A DNA stretch of 9,159 nucleotides from Actinomycetota bacterium (GCA_004376325.1 SOKC01000026.1:1-9159), one strand, 5' to 3'. Shown: positions 1-7,145, counted from the stretch's first letter. Notes: a model not told the origin generated them from the letters alone. A program made the numbers and translations.

Positions 1-1
1 G

Positions 2-1078
2 ATGACTGGATCAAAGCATTACCCCATTGCTGTTATACCCGGAGATGGCACCGGGCCTGAAGTAATAAATGAGGGTAAAAAAGTCCTTAAGACGGTAGGA
101 GATAAACATAATATAAGTTTTGAATTTACCGATTTTAATTTTGGCGGCGACAGGTATTTAAAGACTGGCGAGACACTTCCGGATTCTGCTATTAGCGAGC
201 TTAAAAAATTTAAAGCAATATATCTTGGTGCCATCGGACATCCTGATGTGCCGCCAGGAGTTTTAGAGGTTGGCATTTTATTAAAATTGAGATTTTCACT
301 GGATCAGTATATAAACTTAAGACCGGTAAAACTTTACCCCGGTGTTGGCTGCCCTCTGAAGGACAAGGGCCCTGAAGATATAGATTTTGTGGTTGTAAGG
401 GAGAACACGGGAGGACTGTATACAGGTCACGGTGGTGTAACCAGAAAGGGAACTCCGTATGAGGTTGCAACCCAGGTGATGGTTTATGACAGGCAGATGG
501 TTGACAGATGCCTGGAATATGCTTTTAATCTGGCAAGGGCAAGAAAAGAAGAAGGAAAACCGGGAAAACTTACACTGGTTCATAAGACAAATGTTCTTAC
601 TTATGCAGGAGATCTCTGGAACAGGGCATTTATGGAAATGGCTAAGAAATTTTCTGATATTGAAACTGATTATAATCATATTGATGCTGCATGTATGTGG
701 ATGGTAAAAAATCCTGAATGGTTTGATGTTATGGTCATACCAAATATGTTTGGAGATATAATTACCGATCTCGGAGCGATGATCCAGGGTGGTATGGGAA
801 TTGCAGCAGGGGGAAATATCAATCCCGGTGGAACCTCTATGTTTGAACCCATAGGAGGCTCTGCTCCCAAATATACCGGAAAGAATGTTATAAATCCGCT
901 GGCGGCAATAGAAGCGGGAAGGATGATGTTAAAGCACCTGGGAGAAAAAGAAGCAGCAAAGTCTATTGAAGGTGCTGTTTCTTACGTGTGCACTAAGATA
1001 GAGAGTTTGAGTGCCGGCAAGATGGGCTATAGTACTTCAGAAATAGGGGACATGGTGTCTGAGTATATTAGTGGTTAG
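2..1078 (+). CDS. leuB: 3-isopropylmalate dehydrogenase-like (isocitrate/isopropylmalate dehydrogenase family)
   Basis: A 358-residue NAD(P)-dependent beta-decarboxylating dehydrogenase. In leucine synthesis this family oxidises 3-isopropylmalate to 2-oxoisocaproate in the cytoplasm. The whole fold is visible: an N-terminal AVIPGDGTGPEV strand-loop; substrate arginines R97, R107 (NLRPVK) and R133 (VVRENTGGLY); catalytic Y140 and K195 (HKTNVL); metal-binding D228, D252 and D256 (GDIITDLGA); and the nucleotide loop near 286-298. That loop reads GSAPKY, as in NADP isocitrate dehydrogenases, not the GSAPDI of NAD-dependent LeuB. The DQYINLRP stretch also resembles tartrate dehydrogenases, so the exact substrate is uncertain. 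The ATG at base 2 gives a normal N-terminus, but its ribosome site lies outside the window. Family assignment is firm; the leuB symbol is a best guess. No other leucine-pathway gene is in view. Confidence 0.85.
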   Translation: MTGSKHYPIAVIPGDGTGPEVINEGKKVLKTVGDKHNISFEFTDFNFGGDRYLKTGETLPDSAISELKKFKAIYLGAIGHPDVPPGVLEVGILLKLRFSLDQYINLRPVKLYPGVGCPLKDKGPEDIDFVVVRENTGGLYTGHGGVTRKGTPYEVATQVMVYDRQMVDRCLEYAFNLARARKEEGKPGKLTLVHKTNVLTYAGDLWNRAFMEMAKKFSDIETDYNHIDAACMWMVKNPEWFDVMVIPNMFGDIITDLGAMIQGGMGIAAGGNINPGGTSMFEPIGGSAPKYTGKNVINPLAAIEAGRMMLKHLGEKEAAKSIEGAVSYVCTKIESLSAGKMGYSTSEIGDMVSEYISG

Positions 1079-1102
1079 CTAATTACTGGTAAAATAAGGA
1101 GA

Positions 1103-1218
1103 ATTTTAATACCCCCAGAATAATGGACCTGGATGATGCTTTGGAATATATTGACGATAGCGAACTGGTTGAAATAACTCCTAAGTCGATACGCATTCGT
1201 AAAATTGTCTCAGCTGAA
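1103..1218 (+). pseudogene. typA: Remnant of the C-terminus of GTPase TypA/BipA, frameshifted
   Basis: Translation after the leuB stop gives ILIPP in the leuB frame. From base 1123 the next frame gives MDLDDALEYIDD, ELVEITPKSIRIRK and a short tail. The C-terminus of E. coli BipA, recalled from memory, reads LVPP, then ALEFIDDDELVEVTP, then SIRIRK, so the match is strong. It is split by the apparent loss of one base near 1117-1120, which puts a TAA at 1121-1123 in the upstream frame. Only about 38 of the roughly 600 codons of typA remain. The second frame stays open to 1272, but that extension runs through a terminator hairpin and is not TypA-like. An AAGGAG at 1096-1101 is too far from the ATG at 1123 to drive it. 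Most likely the debris of a deleted or rearranged typA gene. Confidence 0.75.
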
Positions 1219-1230
1219 TTTTTACTATTT

Positions 1231-1259
1231 AAAGACCCCACCGAAGTGGGGTCTTTTTT
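1231..1259. terminator. Strong intrinsic terminator shared by convergent genes
   Basis: An 11-bp perfect stem (1231-1241 with 1246-1256, core GACCCCAC/GTGGGGTC) closes a 4-base loop. On the plus strand it ends in six T (1254-1259), so it should stop the leuB transcript. On the minus strand the loop reads TTCG closed by C and G, the very stable UUCG tetraloop, and is followed by TTTAAAT. It lies about 40 bp past the stop of the minus-strand RRM gene. Both convergent transcripts can use it. Confidence 0.88.
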
Positions 1260-1297
1260 AGATATTATCTAATTAATTACGTAGTAATCAAATTAAT

Positions 1298-1564
1298 TTA
1301 ATATCTTCTATAGTTACTGTTTACTCTTTCTCTTTGAGGACGAGCTTCATCAACTTTTAAATTACGACCTTCAAAGTCTGTGCCATCTAAAGCTTCTTTT
1401 GCCTTTTCTGCTTCTGATGCATCTGCCAGTTCAACAAATCCAAAGCCTTTATTTCCAATTACATTGGCCGATTTAACTTGACCATACTTGGAAAATAACT
1501 CTTTCAATTGCTCATCAGTAACAGAGTAGCTTAAATTTCCTACATAAAGTTTGTTACTTTGCAT
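1298..1564 (-). CDS. Small single-RRM RNA-binding protein
   Basis: An 88-residue protein with one RNA recognition motif, of the type found in bacterial and cyanobacterial Rbp proteins, which bind single-stranded RNA and are often cold-induced. RNP2 is LYVGNL (residues 6-11) and RNP1 is KGFGFVEL (39-46). The typical bacterial C-terminal strand VDEARPQRER follows, then a short Arg/Tyr-rich tail without the long glycine-rich segment of cyanobacterial relatives. The beta2-beta3 loop before RNP1 (VIGNKG) is about six to eight residues shorter than in typical bacterial RRM proteins. The start is ATG at 1564, chosen for an AAGGAGG site just upstream. An in-frame ATG at 1591 would put that ribosome site inside the coding region and has none of its own. 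It has its own promoter and leader. RNA targets are unknown. Confidence 0.9.
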   Translation of the reverse strand: MQSNKLYVGNLSYSVTDEQLKELFSKYGQVKSANVIGNKGFGFVELADASEAEKAKEALDGTDFEGRNLKVDEARPQRERVNSNYRRY

Positions 1565-1592
1565 ACTTACCTCCTTTTTAATTATTTTCATT

Positions 1593-1623
1593 TCTCTAAG
1601 TTCTACAATATTTCTTTTAGAGA
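1593..1623 (-). promoter_or_regulatory. Inverted repeat in the RRM leader
   Basis: TCTCTAA at 1593-1599 and TTAGAGA at 1617-1623 pair perfectly across a 17-base AT-rich loop. The stem lies about 30-60 nt upstream of the RRM start codon, inside the predicted leader RNA. Leaders of cold-induced RNA-binding protein genes often fold to control translation, so this could be a thermosensitive or autoregulatory element. The stem is short and could be fortuitous in AT-rich DNA. Confidence 0.35.
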
Positions 1624-1684
1624 GGTAATTGCGAGTAACAATCCTAACTCTTAATTAAAATACTATCAAACGAAAAGATTGCTA

Positions 1685-1714
1685 AGTATAAACCTTTTAA
1701 TAAACTTTTGTCAA
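1685..1714 (-). promoter_or_regulatory. Sigma70-like promoter for the RRM gene
   Basis: On the minus strand a perfect TTGACA (1714-1709) is followed after 18 bp by TATACT (1690-1685), five of six matches to the -10 consensus. Transcription should start near 1678. That leaves a leader of about 110 nt before the ATG at 1564, long for such a small gene. The leader holds a 7-bp stem (1593-1599 with 1617-1623). Confidence 0.7.
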
Positions 1715-1766
1715 GGGTTTTAATCCTAACAGGATCATCTGCAATAGGAATACCCGTGATAAAATA

Positions 1767-2141
1767 TCAATCAGTATCTTTTGTCTCCAAACTCATGCGC
1801 CACATTCCTTGAGCTTTTCTCCAGTGAAAGGCAAACAGTGGAATTGCTATAACCACAAGAAGTATTCCCCTTAGCAAATCTTTAAAGGCCATATCTTTTG
1901 CACTCTGAAGAGAGGCATTCAACTCTTCTTCAGCCAATTGGTCTAGTTCCTCTTTGGATAGGTTTTCGTATTGCTCTGATGGATACATAGTCAGTATGCT
2001 GGACCTTGTCATATATGTTGTCGGTCTTACATAATTGATAGCACCATTATAAACCATAACAAGTCCCACTATAAAAATTACAAGTGCAGTAAGGCAAACA
2101 ATGTATAAATAAATCTCTCTAAAATAAACTCTTCTTGCCAT
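1767..2141 (-). CDS. Hypothetical two-helix membrane protein
   Basis: I do not recognise this 124-residue protein. It has a short basic N-terminus (MARRVYFREIY), a hydrophobic helix at about residues 11-31 (VCLTALVIFIVGLVMV), an extended stretch rich in Tyr and Glu at 52-80 (ENLSKEELDQLAEEEL, probably helical and acidic), a second helix at about 89-106 (ILLVVIAIPLFAF), and a Trp/Arg-containing C-terminal tail. The positive-inside pattern suggests both ends are cytoplasmic, with the acidic segment outside. The start is ATG at 2141, because AAGGAGG lies 6 bp upstream. A TTG at 2147 touches that ribosome site directly and is unlikely. It is the same strand as the lipid operon and 125 bp beyond acpS, so it could be a weakly linked last gene or stand alone. 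Confidence 0.75.
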   Translation of the reverse strand: MARRVYFREIYLYIVCLTALVIFIVGLVMVYNGAINYVRPTTYMTRSSILTMYPSEQYENLSKEELDQLAEEELNASLQSAKDMAFKDLLRGILLVVIAIPLFAFHWRKAQGMWRMSLETKDTD

Positions 2142-2266
2142 CGCCAACCTCCTTAATTATAAAAATCTATTTATAATTATAATGCTAAATTGGTAATAAT
2201 TATATTAATATTCTTCTATATTTGCTGCTTATGATCTTCCCTTTGTTTTCTGTGGATACTGATTTT

Positions 2267-2587
2267 TTATTCCTTCAACTGAAATATTACGACAGCCACA
2301 GCATATTCTCCATCATGGGATATACTACAACTATAATCTTCAATCTTTGATTTCAATTCATTAGAGAAAACAAGGTAAGGCTGACCACTCTTTTTATATT
2401 TGACCTCTATTTCTAGCCATCTAGAACTAACTCCTAAAGCTTTAAAGCAGGCTTCTTTAACTGCAATAATTCCTGCCAGTTTTTGGGAATTATTGTGACG
2501 CAGCTCAGATTGGTGGAAAATTTTTTCAAAAAACTTTTTTTCCTCTAATCTCTTTATATATACAATGTCAGTTCCAATAGAAATCAT
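2267..2587 (-). CDS. acpS: Holo-[acyl-carrier-protein] synthase (4'-phosphopantetheinyl transferase)
   Basis: AcpS moves the 4'-phosphopantetheine arm of coenzyme A onto a serine of acyl carrier proteins, in the cytoplasm. The 106-residue product has the family landmarks: N-terminal GTDIV with metal-binding D7, the KEACFKALG helix with E45 (44-52), and the C-terminal SCSISHDGEYAVAVV segment (86-100). It is shorter than the usual 118-126 residues; the region between the first strand and the KEA helix (FHQSELRHNNSQKLAG) is compact. Its ATG overlaps the stop of the upstream ligase/ACP/acyltransferase gene by 4 bp (ATGA, 2584-2587), so translation is probably coupled. The neighbouring gene encodes an ACP domain, which points to a dedicated partner. 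Whether it also serves the general fatty-acid ACP cannot be told from here. Confidence 0.9.
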   Translation of the reverse strand: MISIGTDIVYIKRLEEKKFFEKIFHQSELRHNNSQKLAGIIAVKEACFKALGVSSRWLEIEVKYKKSGQPYLVFSNELKSKIEDYSCSISHDGEYAVAVVIFQLKE

Positions 2588-5010
2588 TGAAGTGTTTTAA
2601 TGGTTTTTTCTAATCTTCTTGCTATATCAACGTAAGAATCTTTATAGCTAAAAATTAATGGTTCACTGAAAATTAATTGAACTTTTCCCCTTTTGGGCAA
2701 AGATCTTCCTTTGGGCAAGATTTTATGAGTTCCTGTCAGTCTTAATGGTACAACCCAAGCATCCATTTCTTTTACCATAATCCCAATGCCGATTTTAAAA
2801 TTACCCATTTTGCCATCAATACTTCTCGTTCCTTCAGGATAGTTAAGAATCGAATAACCCTGATCCATCAACCATCCTGAATATTTTAGGCTTCTTCTTA
2901 TTGCTGAAGTTCTTGAAAAAGGATAAGCATTAAGAAATATTCTTACAAAAATGGGGAGCCAGAATTTTCTTTCAAAAAAATAATCTGCAGCGGCAGCAAC
3001 AGCCATTTTTTTTCTCAGATAAAAAGGCAAGGCTTTCAAGATTATGGGAGTATCAAGGTGGCTATTATGATTAGCAACAAAAATAACGGGTTTCTTAATA
3101 TTTACTAAATTTTCCTTACCTATTACTTCTAATTTACAGAATAACCTTAAGGCAGTAAACAATATTTGCTGGAAAAAAGATCTCAGAACCCCTATATTAA
3201 GAGGCCATGTTTTAAAGTCTTGCCTGGTAGAAACCTTAGTTGCTTTTTCTATTAGGTTCTCAAGATCCTTTACGGTTGTATTCTGATTGATACTGTCTTC
3301 GGATATTTCCACATCATATTCTTCCTCAATCTGGGCCAATAATTCTACTCTGTAAACAGAATCAATTTTCAAATCAGTCATAAGGTTAGATTTTTTAGTG
3401 ATAGAACCCGAAGTAAACTTAGATAGTAAAGTCAATAACCTGTTCTTGGGTATGGTTTTTTTAAAAATGGGTTCTTTCGATTTTAGGCGTCTTGCTACTT
3501 CGCTCTTTTTTATTTTCAAGGTAGAGGTACGAGGGAAGTCTTCCTCTGGCCATGCAATAATCTTGTTAATTTGCTGGCTCAAATTCAGTTGCTTATTAGC
3601 TTTTCTCATCACTTCTTGAGAATTAGTTTCTCCTTTAAGAAGAATTGCTGCTATAATCATTGTTTTTCCTTCTTTTTCCTCACCAAAAACACAAGAATCT
3701 TTTACTTCTTCAATTCTATTCAAGACATATTCTATATCTTCAGGGTAGATATTGATTCCTGAAGATGACAGAATCATATCTTTCTTTCGTCCCTTTAGGA
3801 ATAAATAACCATCTTTATCAATGACACCAATATCTCCTGTAGACAACCAGCCTTCTTGAATGTGCTTTTTGGTCTCGTCAGGATTCTGGTAATAACCAGG
3901 CGTAACATTGGGACCCTTTACTAAAATCTCACCATCTTGGCCAATTTTTACTTTGACGTCGGGAATAACCTTACCGGCAGAATGTTCTTTTCTCTCTCTT
4001 GGAGTATTACAACTCACCACTGGTGAAGTCTCGGTAAGTCCATAACCTTGAAACACAGTAATTCCGATTGAATTCCAAAAATCCTCGATTTTACTATCAA
4101 GAAAAGCTCCCCCTACAATAAAAAACTTAAGATGCCCACCCAGTTTTTTGTGAATTCTGCCAAAAATGATTTTTTTTAGAAAGAGGGGTTTTGTTTTAAA
4201 TATTTTTAACAATGTAGTAAATCTTCTTTGATCAGTTATTCTTGCCTCAATTTTCTCTTTGAGCAATGCGAGAAATATGGGAACGGTAAGAATATTTGTA
4301 ATCTTTTCTTGCTTTAATGCCTCAATGATTTGTGAGGATTTCCTTGATCCAAGGTAAACAATTTTTGCTCCGTATCGCAAGCAATTCAAGAATCCTATAA
4401 CCTGCTCAAACAAATGGCTTAAAGGAAGAATGGAAAGAAAAATAGAGTTTTTCTCCAGCGGCATTACTTTTCCTATTGATCTGATGTTCCGAATAAGATT
4501 TTTATTAGTGATTATAACGCCCTTAGGATCGCTGGTTGTGCCTGAAGTATAAACAATCTCCAATATAGTATTTTCATCGATATGTACATTAATTTCTTTT
4601 TGGTCAATACTTTCAAGAATATATCTTAGATCTTCAATATAAACTTGATTTGTACCTTCTACTTGTTTATAGATTGATACAAAAATCAATTTGGCTTCCA
4701 CTTCTTTATAGATATTAGAGGCAAATTGAGGTCTTGAATTAAAATCAATCGGGACAGCAATCACTCCTGACAAAGCACAGCCTAAGAAGATACCGTCCCA
4801 CTCGGGACGATTGGGGGCGTATATCAGAATTTTATCTCCCTTACTAATACCTTTTACTGTAAAAAAGGCAGCCACTTTGTGGGTAAAATTATAAAGATCA
4901 AGATAGCTCCAGCGCTCAGTGTGGTATTTTTTTTTGTAAACGATAACCTCTCTTTCTTTATAGAAATTAATGAGATGTTCAATATAATATTTTAGAGTTT
5001 GAGGATTCAT
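2584..5010 (-). CDS. Three-domain acyl-AMP ligase / ACP / PlsC acyltransferase fusion
   Basis: An 808-residue protein that reads as a complete fatty-acid activation and transfer machine. Residues 1-510 are an AMP-forming acyl ligase: TSGTTSDPKG (155-164), GYGLTETSP (322-330), STGDIG (390-395), GRKKDMILSSSG (407-418) and the adenylation lysine near K499. Residues 522-590 are an acyl carrier domain with the phosphopantetheine serine S551 in KIDSVYRVEL. Residues 615-808 are a PlsC-type lysophospholipid acyltransferase with the HX4D box (H648 to D653), YPFSR (696-700), EGTRS (726-730) and VPLRLTG. E. coli Aas combines ligase and acyltransferase in the opposite order and borrows a separate ACP; here the carrier is built in. 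Predicted role: attach a free fatty acid to its own ACP and acylate a lysophospholipid at the membrane face. It starts 3 bp after the lipid-kinase stop with no clear ribosome site, implying coupled translation. Confidence 0.9.
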   Translation of the reverse strand: MNPQTLKYYIEHLINFYKEREVIVYKKKYHTERWSYLDLYNFTHKVAAFFTVKGISKGDKILIYAPNRPEWDGIFLGCALSGVIAVPIDFNSRPQFASNIYKEVEAKLIFVSIYKQVEGTNQVYIEDLRYILESIDQKEINVHIDENTILEIVYTSGTTSDPKGVIITNKNLIRNIRSIGKVMPLEKNSIFLSILPLSHLFEQVIGFLNCLRYGAKIVYLGSRKSSQIIEALKQEKITNILTVPIFLALLKEKIEARITDQRRFTTLLKIFKTKPLFLKKIIFGRIHKKLGGHLKFFIVGGAFLDSKIEDFWNSIGITVFQGYGLTETSPVVSCNTPRERKEHSAGKVIPDVKVKIGQDGEILVKGPNVTPGYYQNPDETKKHIQEGWLSTGDIGVIDKDGYLFLKGRKKDMILSSSGINIYPEDIEYVLNRIEEVKDSCVFGEEKEGKTMIIAAILLKGETNSQEVMRKANKQLNLSQQINKIIAWPEEDFPRTSTLKIKKSEVARRLKSKEPIFKKTIPKNRLLTLLSKFTSGSITKKSNLMTDLKIDSVYRVELLAQIEEEYDVEISEDSINQNTTVKDLENLIEKATKVSTRQDFKTWPLNIGVLRSFFQQILFTALRLFCKLEVIGKENLVNIKKPVIFVANHNSHLDTPIILKALPFYLRKKMAVAAAADYFFERKFWLPIFVRIFLNAYPFSRTSAIRRSLKYSGWLMDQGYSILNYPEGTRSIDGKMGNFKIGIGIMVKEMDAWVVPLRLTGTHKILPKGRSLPKRGKVQLIFSEPLIFSYKDSYVDIARRLEKTIKTLQ

Positions 5011-5013
5011 TTT

Positions 5014-5991
5014 TTAGCCCGTGATTAGTTTAATGTTATCTGAAATCTTATAATGAATTGTTTTTTGAGTTCTAGCAAGCAATCCATCAATATTTACCAT
5101 ATATTCAAATGGTTTCTGCGGTGCAATTGTTATTTTTTTTGCATTTAATATCTGAACACCAAGCTTTTCTTTAAATTTTTCAAGATCACCTTTCCAAATA
5201 TGAATGATTTGTTGATAGGTTTTTAGAATTCCCAGATCTTTAAGAAGAATAACCTTAAAATTGCCATTTCCAAGAGGCATCCCTTTTGCTATAGGAAAAT
5301 CCTTACCCAGGTCGCCATTTACAATAATAATGCTTGAATATTGTTTAGCCGGTAATTTATTATCATCAACCTCGACAATGAACTTTCTCTTTCTAAGAAT
5401 CTTGTCTATGTAGTATTTAAAAACAGCAAGGCCAGCTCCCACCAAAAATGGTCCTCTGTCACCAAAGAAGTATCCCAGTAGTCCCTTATAATATTTTTTC
5501 AATCGGTTTTCAGTGAAGAAAGGAACGATTCCAAAAATTCCAACACCCCCAAAACCAATGAAGTGATACTTTTGGAAGTCAATTTCAAGCTCGATAACAT
5601 CACTAGTGATAGTTTTATCATTTTTAATGCTATTGTTAATAATTTTTGCAGCCTCTTTAAGGTCATCTGGGATTTTAAGAACCTTACCTATCAAATCGGC
5701 AGAACCTTTTCTTAAAAAAGCCAATCTCAATTCTTCTGGGAAACCGAATTTTAGTCGGGCTCCTTCTAGAACGCTATTGAAAGTACCAGCACCTCCAGCA
5801 GATACTATTATAGTTTCCCCTTTTTCTATAAGTTCACGTGTTTTCTCTTTTGCTTCCTCGTGGCTATCAAACTCAAAAACACTGACTTTACCAAAATAGT
5901 GCTTCTGGAATTCTTTTTCCAGCAATTTCATCTTTTGCCAGTCTTTTATAGAACCCGATATGGTTGTCGTAATGATATTAATGGTTTTCAT
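5014..5991 (-). CDS. Diacylglycerol kinase-like protein (DAGK_cat family, divergent)
   Basis: A 325-residue protein of the DgkB/YegS/sphingosine-kinase family, whose members phosphorylate a lipid hydroxyl with ATP. The nucleotide loop is at 65-78, reading AGGAGTFNSVLEG. A second substrate loop, RKGSADLIGK (94-103), corresponds to the usual PxGTGNDxA. A C-terminal half carries NGDLGK (225-230), GNGNF (241-245) and NIDGLLA (300-306). Several family acids are missing: GGDGT has become GGAGT (A68), the following N-E is N-S (S73), the DG of the later DGxxD loop is NG, and DGE is DGL, although D302 itself stays. It may use a different substrate or mechanism, or have lost activity. It overlaps the kinase upstream by 14 bp and precedes the acyltransferase fusion by 3 bp, so a lipid role is likely. 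Confidence 0.82.
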   Translation of the reverse strand: MKTINIITTTISGSIKDWQKMKLLEKEFQKHYFGKVSVFEFDSHEEAKEKTRELIEKGETIIVSAGGAGTFNSVLEGARLKFGFPEELRLAFLRKGSADLIGKVLKIPDDLKEAAKIINNSIKNDKTITSDVIELEIDFQKYHFIGFGGVGIFGIVPFFTENRLKKYYKGLLGYFFGDRGPFLVGAGLAVFKYYIDKILRKRKFIVEVDDNKLPAKQYSSIIIVNGDLGKDFPIAKGMPLGNGNFKVILLKDLGILKTYQQIIHIWKGDLEKFKEKLGVQILNAKKITIAPQKPFEYMVNIDGLLARTQKTIHYKISDNIKLITG

Positions 5992-6754
5992 AAATTCGAT
6001 TACTAATAATATTACTAACTTCTTCTAAAGTTTTATTATCTGTATCTATATTATTGATTTCAGTATTCTTTTTTAGAATATCACAGACAATTTTATACGC
6101 ATGTTGAAGGCCCTGGAGGAATTCTTTATTCTCATGGGCCTGCTTTTCTTTACTTCGCATGGTTATTCTTTGTAACGAGACTTCAGGGCTTACCTTGAGA
6201 AAAAAAACGATGTCAGGATTCTGAAATTTAACTCGTAAAAAATTTATCAGAAATATCTCTGGAATCTTTTTAATTAAAAAGTATTTTCGTGACCAGGGAA
6301 TGTTTTTACCGATCATATAACCTAAAACTTCAATACAAAGCTTTTTACTGTAGATATCAGGAAGATAAAAATTACCCCAAGCCAGGGTATTGATAAGTGG
6401 TGATCCATCCGTGAGGATAAGCTCAGGCTGGTATTTCTTGACAACTTTATCTTGGACCTTTACACGTAATATAAGTTCAGTAAGTTTCAGGATCTTATAA
6501 AGGGTACGGTTTTTAATGTTCTTTACTCTTTTACTTAAAAAAAGTTTAAGGTTGAGATATCTCACTCCTGGCTTTATTAGTTTGCCTTTTTGAGAAATAA
6601 AAACCTCATCTCCTATGGCGGCAACTTTTCTTTGTGAAACCCTTTCTAGAACATTACTGTAGCAACTACTCTTACCACTACCATCGATACCGATAATGGC
6701 AATATGAAAGCCACTATTTTTCCTTTTTTCATGTAAAAAATGCTTATTGGACAT
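5978..6754 (-). CDS. Thymidylate kinase-like P-loop kinase
   Basis: A P-loop kinase of the thymidylate kinase superfamily, first gene of the lipid operon. With the ATG at 6754 it has 258 residues. It shows a Walker A loop IGIDGSGKSS about 20 residues in, a basic segment, LILTDGSPLINTLAWGN (where TMP kinases carry the DR-containing loop), and PDIVFFLKVSPEVSLQR followed by a lid-like RITMRSKEK and a closing HAYKIV helix. The canonical DRY/DRF motif is replaced by DGS, and the protein is longer than the usual 200-215 residues, so a role in dTMP synthesis is doubtful; the substrate is unknown. An in-frame TTG at 6796 would add 14 residues, but neither start has a good ribosome site. Its 3' end overlaps the lipid-kinase gene by 14 bp. 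Confidence 0.8.
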   Translation of the reverse strand: MSNKHFLHEKRKNSGFHIAIIGIDGSGKSSCYSNVLERVSQRKVAAIGDEVFISQKGKLIKPGVRYLNLKLFLSKRVKNIKNRTLYKILKLTELILRVKVQDKVVKKYQPELILTDGSPLINTLAWGNFYLPDIYSKKLCIEVLGYMIGKNIPWSRKYFLIKKIPEIFLINFLRVKFQNPDIVFFLKVSPEVSLQRITMRSKEKQAHENKEFLQGLQHAYKIVCDILKKNTEINNIDTDNKTLEEVSNIISNRIYENH

Positions 6755-6964
6755 AACATTATTTGTAGTAACCAGTTCAACATTGCTAACATTCAAATTT
6801 TCAGTAATTTATTGCCTATCTCGATATGTGGATCAGCTGTAGCTTCAGTTTCACTTTTGGCTCTTCTTTTCTCAAGAGTCTATATTATACCTTTTCTTAT
6901 ATAAATTTTATACATTATAAATGTATGCCTATAATTTAGATTTTTCAATAGTAGGAAAATTATT

Positions 6965-7005
6965 TAGAACTGATAGCCCCAAGTATTTTAATTTCGAACC
7001 AGATT
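6965..7005 (+). repeat. Direct repeat, copy 1 of 2
   Basis: A 41-bp element that matches 7786-7826 at 36 of 41 positions in the same orientation. It shares TAGCCCCAAGTATT and AATTTCGAACCA. The end can form a small hairpin, AATTT/AGATT around CGAACC, with one G-U pair. It lies 140 bp before the nitroreductase start codon. Confidence 0.8.
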
Positions 7006-7130
7006 GTAAAGGAACTGATTGACTTAAAGTCTAAAATACCTATTAGCTTTTAAAAGCATCCTATTTTATATAAAATAAAAATAATGTTATTTTAGATTAG
7101 AGATTTAACAAAATTATATAGAAGATTTCT

Positions 7131-7136
7131 AAGGAG
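7131..7136 (+). promoter_or_regulatory. Ribosome binding site of the nitroreductase gene
   Basis: AAGGAG ends 9 bp before the ATG at 7146 and fixes that start. Confidence 0.85.
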
Positions 7137-7145
7137 TAGAAAATA

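Larger units (their letters stand above)
6755..7145. other. Divergent intergenic region with palindromes and one repeat copy
   Basis: This 391-bp AT-rich gap separates the minus-strand lipid operon from the plus-strand nitroreductase gene, and both promoters should lie here. No convincing -35/-10 pair is visible for either. A TTGACT at 7019 followed by TATTAG at 7041 is a weak plus-strand candidate. Palindromes are dense: ATACATT/AATGTAT (6910-6926, 3-bp centre), GACTT/AAGTC (7021-7031), a perfect 12-mer GCTTTTAAAAGC (7046-7057) and a perfect 16-mer (7062-7077). One copy of a direct repeat lies at 6965-7005. No ORF of note. Confidence 0.6.

Noticed and set aside
1123..1272. A real 49-residue plus-strand gene
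   Set aside because: No ribosome site at a usable distance, its 3' part runs through a terminator hairpin, and the N-terminal part is an out-of-frame TypA remnant.
6755..6796. TTG start at 6796 for the P-loop kinase
   Set aside because: No ribosome site and a weaker start codon. The extra 14 residues lie outside the kinase fold. Kept as an alternative only.
6990..7005. tRNA T-loop (GGTTCGAA on the minus strand, also at 7811-7826)
   Set aside because: The flanking bases do not form a T-stem with the loop in register, and no acceptor or anticodon arm surrounds it.
7062..7077. Perfect 16-bp palindrome as an operator
   Set aside because: Composed only of A and T in AT-rich DNA, where such palindromes arise by chance. 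Noted in the intergenic entry without assigning function.
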